From CAXMQZ01 sp963707075 (GTDB taxonomy: Bacteria > Acidobacteriota > Thermoanaerobaculia > Multivoradales > JAHEKO01): DNA of 64,000 nucleotides. Where the stretch lies: positions 310,001-374,000 of the forward strand of contig CAVPOX010000004.1 in NCBI GenBank assembly GCA_963707075.1, read 5' to 3'. Shown one piece after another: positions 18,484-27,091 of the stretch. The notes under the pieces are model-generated. The model saw only the letters and a program-made list of their open reading frames with translations. It made no database searches and was not told the origin of the DNA. The position numbers and the translations under genes were made by a program. The stretch's first letter is position 1; every line of letters begins with the position of its first letter.

Positions 18484-20868
18484 TTATTGCTGTTGCTCCG
18501 ACGGCGGCGGCGCGTACTGATTGAGCATCGCGGTCACCTGCTCCGCAGCCATGTCGCTGTTGATCATCATCAGCAACTGCTGCAGCTGTTGCTCTGTGAC
18601 GGCCCCACGCGAGAAGTTTGCGATCCTCTTGAATGGCAGGTTCTGGAAGATCGCCAGGAAGAACGGATCCTGCTCGGCCATGGACGCCGGGGTACCCTCC
18701 TGCTGCTTCATCATGAAATCCAGGACCGCAAGGCCCCGTGGGTCGCGCATGATCTCGCCGATCACCGAGTTCAGCGTGAAGATCGTGCGCGGCAACGTAC
18801 CGACGGTGAGCTCCATCGGTATTGTGGCTCGGATATCCGCCGCGGAAGCGCCAACTAGCAACTCATAGTCGCCCTTCTCGATCACCCACTGATGATGGCC
18901 GTCATGGTAGTAAGCGAGTCGCTCTGGAGGAATCCGGATGTTGACGGTCTTCGCCTCCCCCGGCGCGAGTGGCACCTTCTTGAAAGCGACGAGCTCCCGG
19001 TCGGGGCGGATCAGGGACGGGTCGAGCTGACGGGAGTAAATCTGAACGGTCTCGGCTCCCGCATGGTTGCCGGTGTTGGAAACTCGTACTGACACCTCGA
19101 TGTCCCCATCCAGCGAAGTGACCTGGTCAGGAGCTCTGGCATCGGAGTACTGGAAGGTCGTGTACGAGAGACCGTAGCCGAACGGGTAGACTACCTTGCG
19201 ATTGGCGCTCTGAAAGTAACGATAGCCCACATTCAGACCCTCGCCGTAGCGCACGACTCTGGAATCGCCCGGGAAGTTGATGTCGCTCGCGTGATCCGCC
19301 TCTGACTCGGTGAAAGTCTCGGATAGCCGGCCCGAAGGGTAGCTTTTGCCGAACAGCACCTCGGCGACCGCGCTGCCCCAGGCCTCGCCACCCAACCACC
19401 CCATGAGAACCGCTTCGGCATCGTCGTTGAAGTCGCTGACGTTGATGGCTCCACCGCCGGTCAGAATCACCACGAACGGTCTCCCCGAGTTCCTGGCGAG
19501 GCCGATCAGCTGACGATCTGCGGCGGCCAGCTCGATCGAAGGTCGATCCCAGGCCTCGGCATCGTGGGATGCGGGTTGGCCGACAAAGGCCAGAATCAGC
19601 TCCTGACTCTTCAGAAAGCTCTCCAGGGCACTTCGGTCGTCCAGGGAGAGGGCGTCTTCTCCGTATTCGGTCTTCCAGGCAGTCATGGAGTGGCCCTGGG
19701 CTGAGCCCATCGCCTCGACGAACGACCAGGGGATGTCGATGTTGGAGGAATTGATCTGCGAGCTGCCGATCCCCTGAATTCGGGGTCGAAAGGCCAGATT
19801 GCCCACGACGCCGATCTTCAGCTTGCGGTCCGCCGTGATCGGCAGGACGCCGGCGTTTTCGAGTAGCACCATGCCTTCAACCGCGACGCGCCGCGCCAGC
19901 TCGTGGTTCTTCGGGCGTGGGTCGCCGTCGGGTTTCGCGGGCATCGCAGCCTGCCGGTCGACCAATTGGAGAACCTTGGCCGCAGCGCGATCGAGGTCCG
20001 CTTCGGCGAGCCTGCCGTCCTGGACTGCCTGCACCAGGATCGGCGGGGTCAGGGGATTGCCCGGCATCTCCAGATCGAGCCCTGCCGCCACGGAGGCAAT
20101 CGGGTCTTCGACTGCACCCCAGTCCGAGACCACCAGGCCCTCGAATCCCCAGGCATCGCGCAGAATCTCCGTCAGTAGCTGTGGGTTCTCGCTCGCGTAG
20201 GTGCCGTTGACCCGGTTGTAGGCGCTCATCACCGCCTGTGGTTTGGCCTCCTTGACCGCTATCTCGAATCCCCGCAGATAGAGCTCGTGCAGGGTTCGCT
20301 CATCGACCTGGGCGTCGATGGTCATGCGCAGCTTCTCCTGGTTGTTGACGGCATAGTGCTTGAGGGTGGCGCCGACTCCCTGGGACTGAACGCCACGCAC
20401 GAAGGCCGCCGCGGTGAGACCGCTCAATAGGGGGTCCTCGCTGTAGTACTCGAAGTTGCGACCTCCGAGAGGGTGACGCTTGAGATTAAGCCCGGGGGCC
20501 AGCAGCAAGGTCACATCGTTGTATCGGGCTTCGGCACCAATGCCCGCGCCGAGCTCTTCGACCAGGCCGGGGTTGAAAGTTGCAGACATGGTCGAGGAGG
20601 AGGGGAAACAGGTCGCTTCGAGGGCCTCGAGGCCAATGCCACCACTGGCCTTTCTCAGACCGACAGGTCCGTCTGCCATCCAGGTCGCCGGGATATCGAG
20701 ACGCGGAAGCGCGACGGTCTCCCAGGCGTTCTGCCCGGTCGTCAGCGAAGCCTTCTCTTCGAGGGTGAGCTGGCCGACTTTGCCGACTGCGGAAGTGTCC
20801 TGCGCCTCCGCCAGGATCGGTAGGGTGAGCAAGAGGCCAACGGCGATGAACTGGTGCAATCGAGTCAT
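18484..20868 (-). CDS. Glycoside hydrolase family 3 beta-glucosidase, secreted
   Basis: 794 aa. An N-terminal signal peptide (to about LAEAQ, residue 23) precedes the GH3 (alpha/beta)8 domain with ADGPVGLRK (65-73) and the KH motif at 170-171. The catalytic nucleophile Asp249 lies in LVVSDWGA. The second alpha/beta sandwich domain follows (approx. 330-560), then a fibronectin-III-like domain with RPDRELVAFKKV, typical of BglX-like enzymes. A C-terminal extension of ~100 residues (FMMKQQEGTPASM onward) resembles the trailing segment found in some GH3 enzymes. The start has AGGGGGG just upstream. It probably hydrolyses beta-linked gluco-oligosaccharides in the periplasm or outside the cell. No transporter or regulator lies beside it. 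Confidence 0.93.
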   Translation of the reverse strand: MTRLHQFIAVGLLLTLPILAEAQDTSAVGKVGQLTLEEKASLTTGQNAWETVALPRLDIPATWMADGPVGLRKASGGIGLEALEATCFPSSSTMSATFNPGLVEELGAGIGAEARYNDVTLLLAPGLNLKRHPLGGRNFEYYSEDPLLSGLTAAAFVRGVQSQGVGATLKHYAVNNQEKLRMTIDAQVDERTLHELYLRGFEIAVKEAKPQAVMSAYNRVNGTYASENPQLLTEILRDAWGFEGLVVSDWGAVEDPIASVAAGLDLEMPGNPLTPPILVQAVQDGRLAEADLDRAAAKVLQLVDRQAAMPAKPDGDPRPKNHELARRVAVEGMVLLENAGVLPITADRKLKIGVVGNLAFRPRIQGIGSSQINSSNIDIPWSFVEAMGSAQGHSMTAWKTEYGEDALSLDDRSALESFLKSQELILAFVGQPASHDAEAWDRPSIELAAADRQLIGLARNSGRPFVVILTGGGAINVSDFNDDAEAVLMGWLGGEAWGSAVAEVLFGKSYPSGRLSETFTESEADHASDINFPGDSRVVRYGEGLNVGYRYFQSANRKVVYPFGYGLSYTTFQYSDARAPDQVTSLDGDIEVSVRVSNTGNHAGAETVQIYSRQLDPSLIRPDRELVAFKKVPLAPGEAKTVNIRIPPERLAYYHDGHHQWVIEKGDYELLVGASAADIRATIPMELTVGTLPRTIFTLNSVIGEIMRDPRGLAVLDFMMKQQEGTPASMAEQDPFFLAIFQNLPFKRIANFSRGAVTEQQLQQLLMMINSDMAAEQVTAMLNQYAPPPSEQQQ

Positions 20869-21035
20869 GGGTCCCCCCTACTGTGAGCTTCGGTCTGCAA
20901 ACCGTGGCCCCCTATTGTAGTCGCTGTTCGGTTCGGCCGGAGCGGCGCCCACAGAGTGACTTGTAGCCTCGGCGCCACTGTGCCCGAGGACTTTCTGCCG
21001 CTTCCACCGGCATGCCAGCGGTTGGGTTGATCGAA

Positions 21036-22316
21036 TCAATGGGTGATACCGAGGACGCGGTCGAGATAACGCGAGCGCATCTGTCGCCTGGCGAGGCTTT
21101 GCTTGACCACCGGCAGCTTCAGGATTGCACCGAGGACTGCAGCCAGGGCGCGATGACTGGTGAGAGTTTGGTTGTCGAAGATGAGATTCTGCAGTTTGCC
21201 CCGCTCGACCGCCATCAAGACAGTGCGGTGAACCGAGTGGACGGGAGTGATGACGCGTTCCTCGCGTGCGATCAAGTGGATGGCGTTACGGTCACAGTTG
21301 CGGACACAGACCCCGCAGCCCAGGCACATTGCCTCATCGAGCTTGGCCTTGCGGAGCTTGGGGTGGTGCGGGTCGTTGGCCGACACCATGCCCATGGCTT
21401 CGACCGGGCAGACCTGAGCGCACCTGGTACACCCATTACAGAGCTGGCGATCGACTTCAGGCAGATAGTTGGAGGTATGGATCGGGTGCAGGAGCCCGAA
21501 GCGTCGCTGCGCGTTCAGGGCCTCGCAGCAGCAGCCGCAACAGTTGCAGATGAAGTTGACGCGTCGCTGGATGTTCTCACCGAACTGGACAAGGTTCTCA
21601 TCCTGGGCCTGCTGCAGGAGGTCGAGCCCCTCGGGAATATCCACTAGGCGTGCGAAACCGTGCCGGATCAAGGCAGCTGCGGTGTCGTTGAATGTCATGC
21701 AGATGTCCATCGGCGCTGCGCAGGCCTGCCCGACATGCAGGGCCTTGTGGCGGCAGTAGCACATGCTGACTCCGCGGTGCTCGGCAGTCTTGATGACCTC
21801 GCTGGCGCGTTCGTAGTCGAGGACCTCGAGAGTGTTCTCCGCAGGAAGCGCCGACTCCTGGACGAAGGTTCTGCCAAGCTGCGTCTGTCCCTCCGTAAAG
21901 AGCTTCTTGATGAACTCCTCTTCCACCGTGATGTACTGGTAAAAGAGCTCGGCGAGAACCTTCTGGTCGAGGTCCCCGCGAACGCGCATCATTGAGAACT
22001 CGAAGAAACCAGCCATCGGAGGTGGGAGCACATAGTGAAACACACCGTGGCAGTCCTCGATGTCGACGAGGATGGCACGGCTGGCCAGTGTCTCCAGGGT
22101 TCTGCGGGCTTCGGCTGTAGATACTTTCCAGATTCTTGCAGCTTTGTCCGCCGTGAACGGCTTGATTGGAAGTAGAGCCACCAGGCCCGCCTCTCGCTCG
22201 CTGAACAGCATCTTCAGGATGGCGAAGAGCAGTTCCGAGGCAGGTGCACCCTGCGGACCGCGGTTCAACCGATCGACCAATGAGGCATAGCCCGATCTTG
22301 CGGTGAGGTGCGCCAT
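21036..22316 (-). CDS. Winged-helix/Fe-S protein with two ferredoxin-type motifs and a poly-cysteine site
   Basis: 426 aa; the ATG has AAGGAG upstream. The N-terminal ~140 residues look like a helix-turn-helix/winged region (FTADKAARIWKVSTAEARRTL), followed by three cysteine-rich sites. The first is CYCRHK...GQAC...DIC. The second is the dense CNCCGCCC cluster. The third is a pair of [4Fe-4S] motifs, CxxCxxCxxxCP (CNGCTRCAQVCP) and CxxCxxCxxxCD (CLGCGVCVRNCD). It is therefore a soluble multi-cluster electron carrier or redox sensor. It sits last in the minus-strand signalling cluster, 97 nt after an FHA-PP2C phosphatase gene. The flavoprotein encoded at 29229 is a candidate electron partner by inference. 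The exact subfamily is not recognised. Confidence 0.8.
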   Translation of the reverse strand: MAHLTARSGYASLVDRLNRGPQGAPASELLFAILKMLFSEREAGLVALLPIKPFTADKAARIWKVSTAEARRTLETLASRAILVDIEDCHGVFHYVLPPPMAGFFEFSMMRVRGDLDQKVLAELFYQYITVEEEFIKKLFTEGQTQLGRTFVQESALPAENTLEVLDYERASEVIKTAEHRGVSMCYCRHKALHVGQACAAPMDICMTFNDTAAALIRHGFARLVDIPEGLDLLQQAQDENLVQFGENIQRRVNFICNCCGCCCEALNAQRRFGLLHPIHTSNYLPEVDRQLCNGCTRCAQVCPVEAMGMVSANDPHHPKLRKAKLDEAMCLGCGVCVRNCDRNAIHLIAREERVITPVHSVHRTVLMAVERGKLQNLIFDNQTLTSHRALAAVLGAILKLPVVKQSLARRQMRSRYLDRVLGITH

Positions 22317-22373
22317 CGCAGACTCCTTCGTGCGCCGCAGCCAAAAGGTTAGACCCGTTCGATCGTTGGCGCG

Positions 22374-22389
22374 CCACCCGTGCGGGTGG
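22374..22389 (-). terminator. GC-rich hairpin after the phosphatase gene
   Basis: CCACCC and GGGTGG form a perfect six-base stem around a four-base loop, 25 nt beyond the phosphatase stop. No U-tract follows on the minus strand, so it may only slow transcription or protect the 3' end. Confidence 0.25.
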
Positions 22390-22413
22390 GCCGAGTTGTT
22401 GGAGGCGAGCAGC

Positions 22414-24081
22414 CTAGAGGCGGCGGAGCAGGAGGAGGGTGCGGTCGTCGGCGTAGGGTACGCCGCGAGTAAAGGTATCGAGGTCGCGCTGGATGGCCTT
22501 GGCCAGCAGCTCGAGGTCGTCCTGACGCCTCAGCTTGCTGATTCGCGTCAGGCGGTCGGTACCGTACTCGTCATCTTCAGGATTGGCCGCTTCGGTGATG
22601 CCGTCGGTGTAGAGGACCAGGAGGTCGCCGGAATCGAGATCGATCGTCTCCTGCGAATAGCTGCCCTCGGGAATGAGGCCAACGGGTGGCCCGGTGGAGC
22701 TCAGCAGCTCGGTTTCACCGCTCGCCCTGACCAGTATCCCAGGATTGTGACCAGCGTTGGCATACTGCAGGGTGTGGCCCACCGGGTCGAGCACCGACAG
22801 AAAGAGCGTGGCGTATTTCTCTGGCAGGGTACGCCGGTAGAGTCGCCGGCAGATACGACTGCAGACTTCTTCGGCTGGCTGGCCGTTGTCGATCGGCCCT
22901 GCAGCCAACGCCTCGACGGAAAAGGTCAACAACGAGGCTGCCATTCCCTTCCCGGAGACGTCGACCACCATGAGGACATACTCGCCCCCATCCTTGCGCT
23001 CGACGACGGTGTAGTAGTCGCCGGAGACCCCTCTGGAAGGCACGTTGCCCCCATAGATTTCGTATCCATCGACCTTTGGGAGCTCACTGGGAAGCAAGGC
23101 CACCTGGATCTGTCGAGCCAGAACGATTTCCTCTTCCAGCCGCCCTCGCTCCGCCGCTTCCTCGGCAGCTTTCTGCGCCAGAGCGACGTTGCGGATGTGC
23201 ATGGCTGCGATCGAAGCGAGCGAGACCAGCAGCTCGAGGTCCTCTTCATCGAAGATTCCGGTGCCCTTTTTCGAGCTCAAGGCGATCATGCCGAGCGAGC
23301 CTTCGGCGTCGAGCAGCGGTGCTGCCACCAGGCTCAGAACGCCAAGGCTCAACATGCTCTCTGCCGCGGCGAATTTTGGGTCGACGCCGGTGTCGTGCAC
23401 CAAGGCAGCCATTCCGTTCTCCGCCACTTCACGCAACAGAGTGGTGGAGTAGAGATGCTCCGCGTTCACGTCGCCTGCGGTACGTTGGGCTGCGCGATAG
23501 TAGGTGCCGTCGGGATTGCCCAGGTAGATCAGTGCCTCTTCCGGGTGCAGGGTCTCGAAAGCGCTGTCGAGGATGAAATCGAGTACTTTGTCCAGTTCCA
23601 TCGACTGGCTCAAGGCCCGGTGGATATCGTTGAGCAGATGGAGCCTCGCGGCCTGTCGCCGGAGCTCCTCGACCGAGTCGAGGCTTGCCGTCAACTGAGG
23701 CGAGCCCAGTCGGGTCAACGAGCTGGCGGAAAGGAACTGGGTGTGCGGTTCGGAGGCGCCGGTCCGTGGCGCATCGATGGGTACCGCTGGCTCGTCCGCT
23801 GCGAAGACAATGGAGCTCTGACACAGACGGATCTCGTCACCGGGCTTCAGGCGAGTCGCCTCTTCGACATACTTGCCGTTGAGCTTGGTGCCGTTGCGAG
23901 ACCCGAGATCCTCGATCCACCAGGTGTCGTCTCGAAACACAAAGCGAGCATGGTGCCGCGAGAGATACTTGTCGTCGACCTGCAGGTCTGCGTTGGAGGA
24001 ACGGCCAACCACTACCGACTCGCCAGTGAGAGTATCGGAGAAGCTCTCACCCTGCCCGGGATTGACTCGAACCTTGGTCAC
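22414..24081 (-). CDS. FHA-GAF-PP2C (SpoIIE-type) phosphatase
   Basis: 555 aa from a GTG. The FHA domain (approx. 1-95) shows VVGRSSNADL, LSRHHARF and DLGSRNGTKLNG, the phosphothreonine-binding signature. A GAF domain spans approx. 145-310. A coiled-coil linker (AEEAAERGRLEEEIVLARQI) leads to a PPM/SpoIIE phosphatase with SGDYYTVV, DVSGKGMAAS, NAGHNPG, YTDGITEA and a final DDRTLLLL; the metal-binding Asp residues are present. It likely dephosphorylates Ser/Thr phosphoproteins in response to a GAF ligand and docks through FHA. It is a paralogue of the protein encoded at 30805 and follows the DUF4382 lipoprotein gene by 40 nt. No strong Shine-Dalgarno is visible. Confidence 0.9.
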   Translation of the reverse strand: MTKVRVNPGQGESFSDTLTGESVVVGRSSNADLQVDDKYLSRHHARFVFRDDTWWIEDLGSRNGTKLNGKYVEEATRLKPGDEIRLCQSSIVFAADEPAVPIDAPRTGASEPHTQFLSASSLTRLGSPQLTASLDSVEELRRQAARLHLLNDIHRALSQSMELDKVLDFILDSAFETLHPEEALIYLGNPDGTYYRAAQRTAGDVNAEHLYSTTLLREVAENGMAALVHDTGVDPKFAAAESMLSLGVLSLVAAPLLDAEGSLGMIALSSKKGTGIFDEEDLELLVSLASIAAMHIRNVALAQKAAEEAAERGRLEEEIVLARQIQVALLPSELPKVDGYEIYGGNVPSRGVSGDYYTVVERKDGGEYVLMVVDVSGKGMAASLLTFSVEALAAGPIDNGQPAEEVCSRICRRLYRRTLPEKYATLFLSVLDPVGHTLQYANAGHNPGILVRASGETELLSSTGPPVGLIPEGSYSQETIDLDSGDLLVLYTDGITEAANPEDDEYGTDRLTRISKLRRQDDLELLAKAIQRDLDTFTRGVPYADDRTLLLLRRL

Positions 24082-24121
24082 CCCCGGATTCTATCCGGGC
24101 CGGCTGGCATCGAGCGATCGA

Positions 24122-24880
24122 TCAGGGGCTGACATTGACGACGCTGACGCTGGGGGTCAGCTGCCATCCCTTGGGATTCTTGCTGCTACCTTTGCGTTTG
24201 AGCGATTGGTCAGCGTCGAAATCGATGGTGATCGTCGTACTCGCGTCAACGGTGAACGGGTTTCCCTTGACCTTGAACTTCCCACTGGGAATCTGCAGGG
24301 CGACGGTATCTCCCACAGTCCCGCTGTCGCAATCGTTGTCAGGGTCCTTCTCGACGACATAGCTTTGACTTTGGTCGAGGAGAATCTCGAGGAACTGGTA
24401 CTTTCTCTGCTCGATGGCGAATTCTCCCATCTCTTCTTCATTGCCATTGCGCAGGGTCAGGAGATCGTAGGCCTGTGGAAAGAAACCAGGCAGGACGAAT
24501 TCCGGAGGTCCGCCATCGGGCTTGATGCGAAGCTCTGAGAAGTAGACCCAGAGTTGGCAGATCTCGTCTGTGGGCGCGTCGACGAGCTTGACGGTCAAGG
24601 AGCCCGGCTGACCCTCGGAGCTCGAGCTCCCGGGGTCTCCGGAGCTGTCGGCAGTGTCGGTTGTACCAGAGCCGCTGTCGGAGCCACCGGAGCTCTGACC
24701 CGAATCGCTTGCACTGCTGGAACCGTTCGAGTTGCTCGGCCCCGCTGCGGGCACGGAAGCCACGTCGTCAGGTTCCGTCGGACTGCTGCTATTGCAGCTT
24801 GTCACCAGGAGCCCGATGCTGAAGATCAGTGCAGCCGAAAGGAGGAAGGCGTGGTGTCTCGAGTCACGGGGTTTGGTCAT
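24122..24880 (-). CDS. DUF4382-family lipoprotein
   Basis: 252 aa from the ATG at 24880, chosen because it has AGGAAG upstream and starts a lipoprotein signal peptide (SIGLLVTSC, lipobox Cys near residue 29). A Ser/Gly/Asp-rich low-complexity linker (~30-95) follows. The C-terminal domain fits DUF4382: SLTVKLVDAPTDE, AYDLLTLRNG, the YQFLEILL strand, a late DFDADQS block and a terminal LTPSVSVV strand. This family is thought to be a cell-surface beta-sandwich; its function is not established. Its start lies inside the end of the zinc-ribbon FHA gene (17-nt overlap), so the two are translationally coupled. It may be the outer-surface component of the signalling cluster. Confidence 0.82.
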   Translation of the reverse strand: MTKPRDSRHHAFLLSAALIFSIGLLVTSCNSSSPTEPDDVASVPAAGPSNSNGSSSASDSGQSSGGSDSGSGTTDTADSSGDPGSSSSEGQPGSLTVKLVDAPTDEICQLWVYFSELRIKPDGGPPEFVLPGFFPQAYDLLTLRNGNEEEMGEFAIEQRKYQFLEILLDQSQSYVVEKDPDNDCDSGTVGDTVALQIPSGKFKVKGNPFTVDASTTITIDFDADQSLKRKGSSKNPKGWQLTPSVSVVNVSP

Positions 24881-25403
24881 GATCTGCTTCCTGCTGGCGG
24901 GGCGGGTTCCAGGGAATGGTTTCGAGCGTGCGGAAGACGAAGGTGGTCTGACCGGCTTCGATGCGATCGCCACTGCGGAGACGTTCGGTCTTGCACAGCA
25001 GCTCTCCGTTGACCCTGGTGCCGTTGGTACTGCTGAGGTCCCGGACAAAGAACTCTCCGCCTCGATTCTCGACCTCGAAGTGCCTCGCGGACAGCGTACT
25101 GTCGGTGGCGATGATGTCGGCCCCCTCGCGTCCGACGACGGTCTTGCCTGGCCGAAGCGCGGAGGGTGCTTCGAGACTCAGGGAGCCACTGACCCGCAGG
25201 TGACCGACCAGGGCGATGTCGAGCATGGCGCCACGCTTGGGCTTCGCTCGCTGCAGGACGGCGGTTTCGTTGCCCGGTTCGGTCCCCTCGTCGAGCGCGA
25301 AGATGGCGTTGCAGTCTGGGCAGTGCAGACTACCGGGGCTTGGTCGGCCAGCGCCGTTTGGTTCGACGGTTTGTCCACACTCCGGGCAGGTGATCTGCGT
25401 CAT
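24864..25403 (-). CDS. Zinc-ribbon FHA protein
   Basis: 179 aa. It opens with a four-cysteine zinc ribbon (CPECG and CPDCN, residues 6-31) and, after a short linker, an FHA domain (approx. 75-160) with VVGREGADII, LSARHFEV and DLSSTNGTRVNG. It is soluble and has no enzymatic motif, so it is a phosphothreonine-reading adaptor. GAGGA precedes the ATG. It is 7 nt downstream of the transmembrane kinase gene and overlaps the DUF4382 gene by 17 nt. By position, the likely phospho-partner is the kinase encoded at 25411 or one of its substrates. Confidence 0.88.
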   Translation of the reverse strand: MTQITCPECGQTVEPNGAGRPSPGSLHCPDCNAIFALDEGTEPGNETAVLQRAKPKRGAMLDIALVGHLRVSGSLSLEAPSALRPGKTVVGREGADIIATDSTLSARHFEVENRGGEFFVRDLSSTNGTRVNGELLCKTERLRSGDRIEAGQTTFVFRTLETIPWNPPRQQEADHDQTP

Positions 25404-25410
25404 CGGGTCC

Positions 25411-27018
25411 TCACTTCCATGTCATCCGCAGGTACTTGGGTGGGATGAGCTCGAGGCGTAATCTTCGTGTCTGTCCTTTGTCGAAGGTGTTACCAGACCA
25501 GTTGGAGGCTTCGATCTTGCCCTCGGTACCCCGAACGCGCACCTTGACATCGTGATGGCCGGCAGTGACGGGGATCGAGTGCAGGGACTTGCGTCCTACG
25601 GCCCGTCGCATGACCCCTCCGGACCGGACCACTGGCTGCGACAGGACCTGCTTGCCGTCGATCCAGACATCCAGAGTCGCCTTCTTGAGACGATTGGTAT
25701 AGGAGATCTCGAGCGTTGCATCCTCGATCACGGCTGCGGAGGAGGAGTCTTCAGCCGAGGTCCCCAATGTCTGGCTTGCTGATCCCTTTGTGGGCTCCGA
25801 GAGGTCGACAGCGTTTCCAGGGATTTCGTCCGTGGCTCCCGGTGCCGATTCCCGGGCTGCGAGCGGGAGGTTCTGCTGGGCTTGCGGTTCCACGCTGACA
25901 GGCCGATTTCTCCACAGGCCGACAGATGTGCCAAGGAAGATCGCGAGCACCACCAGGGTGCCAGGAAGAGCCCAGCGACGGGACGAGCTCACCTGCGCTG
26001 CAGGAACCTTCGACGTCGGCATGATCTGGGACGAGCGAAGCGTGACGCTGGCGGTCGATTCGGCTGGCAAGACTTCACGCCCGAGCGCAGAGGCGAATTC
26101 GGCGCCCGATGCGAAGCGGGCGTTGGGGTCCTTCTCCAGCGCCTTGTTGACCGCAATCGAGATCTCCTCTGGCAGCTTGCGGTTGATGAACTTCGGTGGT
26201 CGTGGGTCGACGTTGAGGATCTTGTGGGTCAACGCCGGAAGCGAGTCGGCACGAAACGGCAGCTCACCAGTAATGCACTGGTAGAGGACGACGCCAAGCG
26301 AGAAGAGATCGGAGCGCCCATCGAGAGGATCGTCGCGAATCTGTTCAGGCGACATGTAGAAAGGCGTGCCGAGGACCTGCCCCGTGGAGGTCAGCTCGAG
26401 GGATTCGATCTTGGCGATGCCGAAGTCGGAGAGCTTGGCGTTGCCCTGGCTATCGAGGAGGATGTTGGCGGGTTTGACATCTCGATGAATGAGGCCCTGG
26501 CGATGGGCCGCATCGAGCGCGCCAGCCATCTGGCAGACGATGTTGAGGGCATGCTCGAGGGACAGAGTGTCAGGACCTTTGAGGATCTGATCGAGACTCG
26601 GCCCATCGACCCACTCCATGGCGATAAAGGATTGCCCGGTCGCGGGATCGTGATCTGCATCGTAGATCGCCACCGCCGAGGGATGTCGCAGGTTGCCGGC
26701 CGCCCTGGCTTCGAGCAGGAATCGACGGTGCAGCTCTTCCATCTCGGTCTCGGCGACCACTCCGCGCGGCTCGAGGACTTTGAGTGCCACCTGACGGTCG
26801 ATGTTGGGATCACGTGCCAGATAGACACGTGCCATGGCGCCACAGCCCAGCTCTGAGAGGACTTCGTAGCGACCGATAGAGGTGATCTGGTCGATTCTCT
26901 CGACCGACGATAGTCGAAGAGTACCGCCGGCCGCCGGATCGCGAGGCTGTGCCGCTTGCGCACACATACGTTGGCTAGTTTCGGTCACCAGAGCGCTCTG
27001 GGCTGTGACCTGTTCCAC
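25411..27018 (-). CDS. Transmembrane Ser/Thr protein kinase with extracytoplasmic domain
   Basis: 535 aa from a GTG at 27018; an ATG at 26967 is an alternative and neither has a clear Shine-Dalgarno. The kinase domain (~51-312) has GCGAMARVY, Lys80, HRDVKPAN (Asp180), DFG Asp198 and MSPEQI. Gly-to-Ala at the third glycine of the P-loop (GCGAMA) is a mild deviation. A juxtamembrane stretch precedes one membrane helix (~350-369). The outer part has a Ser/Glu-rich linker and a beta-rich domain (ATLEISYTN...VWIDGKQV) ending with a basic, aromatic tail. This is the only kinase in the 21-32 kb cluster and is followed by the zinc-ribbon FHA gene after 7 nt. It is the probable writer of that circuit. 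Confidence 0.88.
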   Translation of the reverse strand: MEQVTAQSALVTETSQRMCAQAAQPRDPAAGGTLRLSSVERIDQITSIGRYEVLSELGCGAMARVYLARDPNIDRQVALKVLEPRGVVAETEMEELHRRFLLEARAAGNLRHPSAVAIYDADHDPATGQSFIAMEWVDGPSLDQILKGPDTLSLEHALNIVCQMAGALDAAHRQGLIHRDVKPANILLDSQGNAKLSDFGIAKIESLELTSTGQVLGTPFYMSPEQIRDDPLDGRSDLFSLGVVLYQCITGELPFRADSLPALTHKILNVDPRPPKFINRKLPEEISIAVNKALEKDPNARFASGAEFASALGREVLPAESTASVTLRSSQIMPTSKVPAAQVSSSRRWALPGTLVVLAIFLGTSVGLWRNRPVSVEPQAQQNLPLAARESAPGATDEIPGNAVDLSEPTKGSASQTLGTSAEDSSSAAVIEDATLEISYTNRLKKATLDVWIDGKQVLSQPVVRSGGVMRRAVGRKSLHSIPVTAGHHDVKVRVRGTEGKIEASNWSGNTFDKGQTRRLRLELIPPKYLRMTWK

Positions 27019-27040
27019 TGGCGGGCGCCGAGGCCCGCCA
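27019..27040. terminator. Perfect GC-rich inverted repeat before the kinase gene
   Basis: TGGCGGGC and GCCCGCCA form an eight-base perfect stem with a six-base loop. It lies between the unknown gene at 27092 and the kinase start, directly against the proposed GTG. No U-tract follows. It could be a terminator-like or attenuating structure, or simply a palindromic spacer. Confidence 0.3.
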
Positions 27041-27091
27041 ATACAGCTGCACAGAGGCCCGCTTCTGAATCGGGCAGGGGCCCGGCGCAGG

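Noticed and set aside
22303..24132. 609-codon plus-strand frame opposite the FHA-GAF-PP2C gene
   Set aside because: No domain is seen, and the opposite strand encodes a complete three-domain phosphatase.
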